DNA from: Opitutaceae bacterium BACL24 MAG-120322-bin51
GTDB taxonomy: Bacteria > Verrucomicrobiota > Verrucomicrobiia > Opitutales > Coraliomargaritaceae
DNA length: 37,747 nt
Assembly (NCBI GenBank): GCA_905182435.1
Contig: CAJJBN010000030.1
Span: forward strand, 1 to 37,747
Direction of reading: 5' to 3'
Part shown: piece after piece, positions 37,735 through 37,747 of the stretch
Numbering within the stretch: the first letter of the stretch is position 1
Layout: each line of letters begins with the position of its first letter
Notes under the pieces: model-generated
Told to the model about the DNA's origin: nothing
The model's input: only the letters and a program-made list of their open reading frames with translations
The model's database searches: none
Translations under genes and position numbers: made by a program

Positions 37735-37747
37735 ATTAAAAATAGAC

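Overview
This window looks like a chromosomal housekeeping stretch from a Gram-negative bacterium of the PVC superphylum, most likely Verrucomicrobiota, class Opitutae. That placement is inference from gene content and protein style, not from a marker search. Supporting signs are outer-membrane-type lipoproteins, system II (ResB/CcsA) cytochrome c maturation, the order ribH-nusB-ftsY-aroB, REC-first histidine kinases and many intergenic palindromes. No prophage, plasmid, CRISPR or large mobile island is visible. The only mobile-type gene is a REP-associated tyrosine transposase (RAYT).

Layout. 1-4390 is mainly translation and proteostasis: the tail of an RNA uracil methyltransferase, rpsU, a TIM-barrel isomerase/epimerase, two Hsp20 genes behind a candidate sigma-54 promoter, then rpsB-tsf. 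4573-7620 holds an inositol-phosphatase-like gene, a mannose-1-phosphate guanylyltransferase, ruvX (yqgF) bracketed by repeats, and tRNA-Gly(UCC). 7668-10832 (minus) is a three-gene operon of a MotA/TolQ/ExbB-type channel and two von Willebrand A (VWA) proteins. 10997-12760 has a glycine-zipper lipoprotein and a membrane-anchored unknown. 12757-16502 (minus) is a cytochrome c maturation operon; ychF follows. 17864-31353 mixes signalling and metabolism: two REC-histidine kinases, a PAS kinase with its response regulator, a GlcD-like oxidase, cutA, an M20 peptidase, thrC, an Rrf2 regulator, an HtrA protease and a LapA-like protein. 31354-34388 (minus) is ribH-nusB-ftsY-aroB. The RAYT and its REP pairs separate this from tgt, which converges with recO and a DUF502 membrane protein.

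The most interesting locus is the ExbB-VWA-VWA operon. Both VWA proteins begin with a short basic tail and one membrane helix carrying an Asp, placed as in ExbD, TolR and MotB. This suggests an ion-driven 5:2 stator-type motor with VWA domains in the periplasm and two different B subunits. A second theme is REP-like palindromes with GTAG or GGAG heads at six places. In three genes (ftsY, RAYT, recO) the TAG stop codon is part of the GTAG head.

A caution: at least five genes (TIM-barrel protein, first Hsp20, ychF, GlcD-like oxidase, cutA) each need a single-base correction to give a family-typical protein. The density suggests assembly indels rather than five dead genes, so other gene ends in this window deserve the same suspicion.
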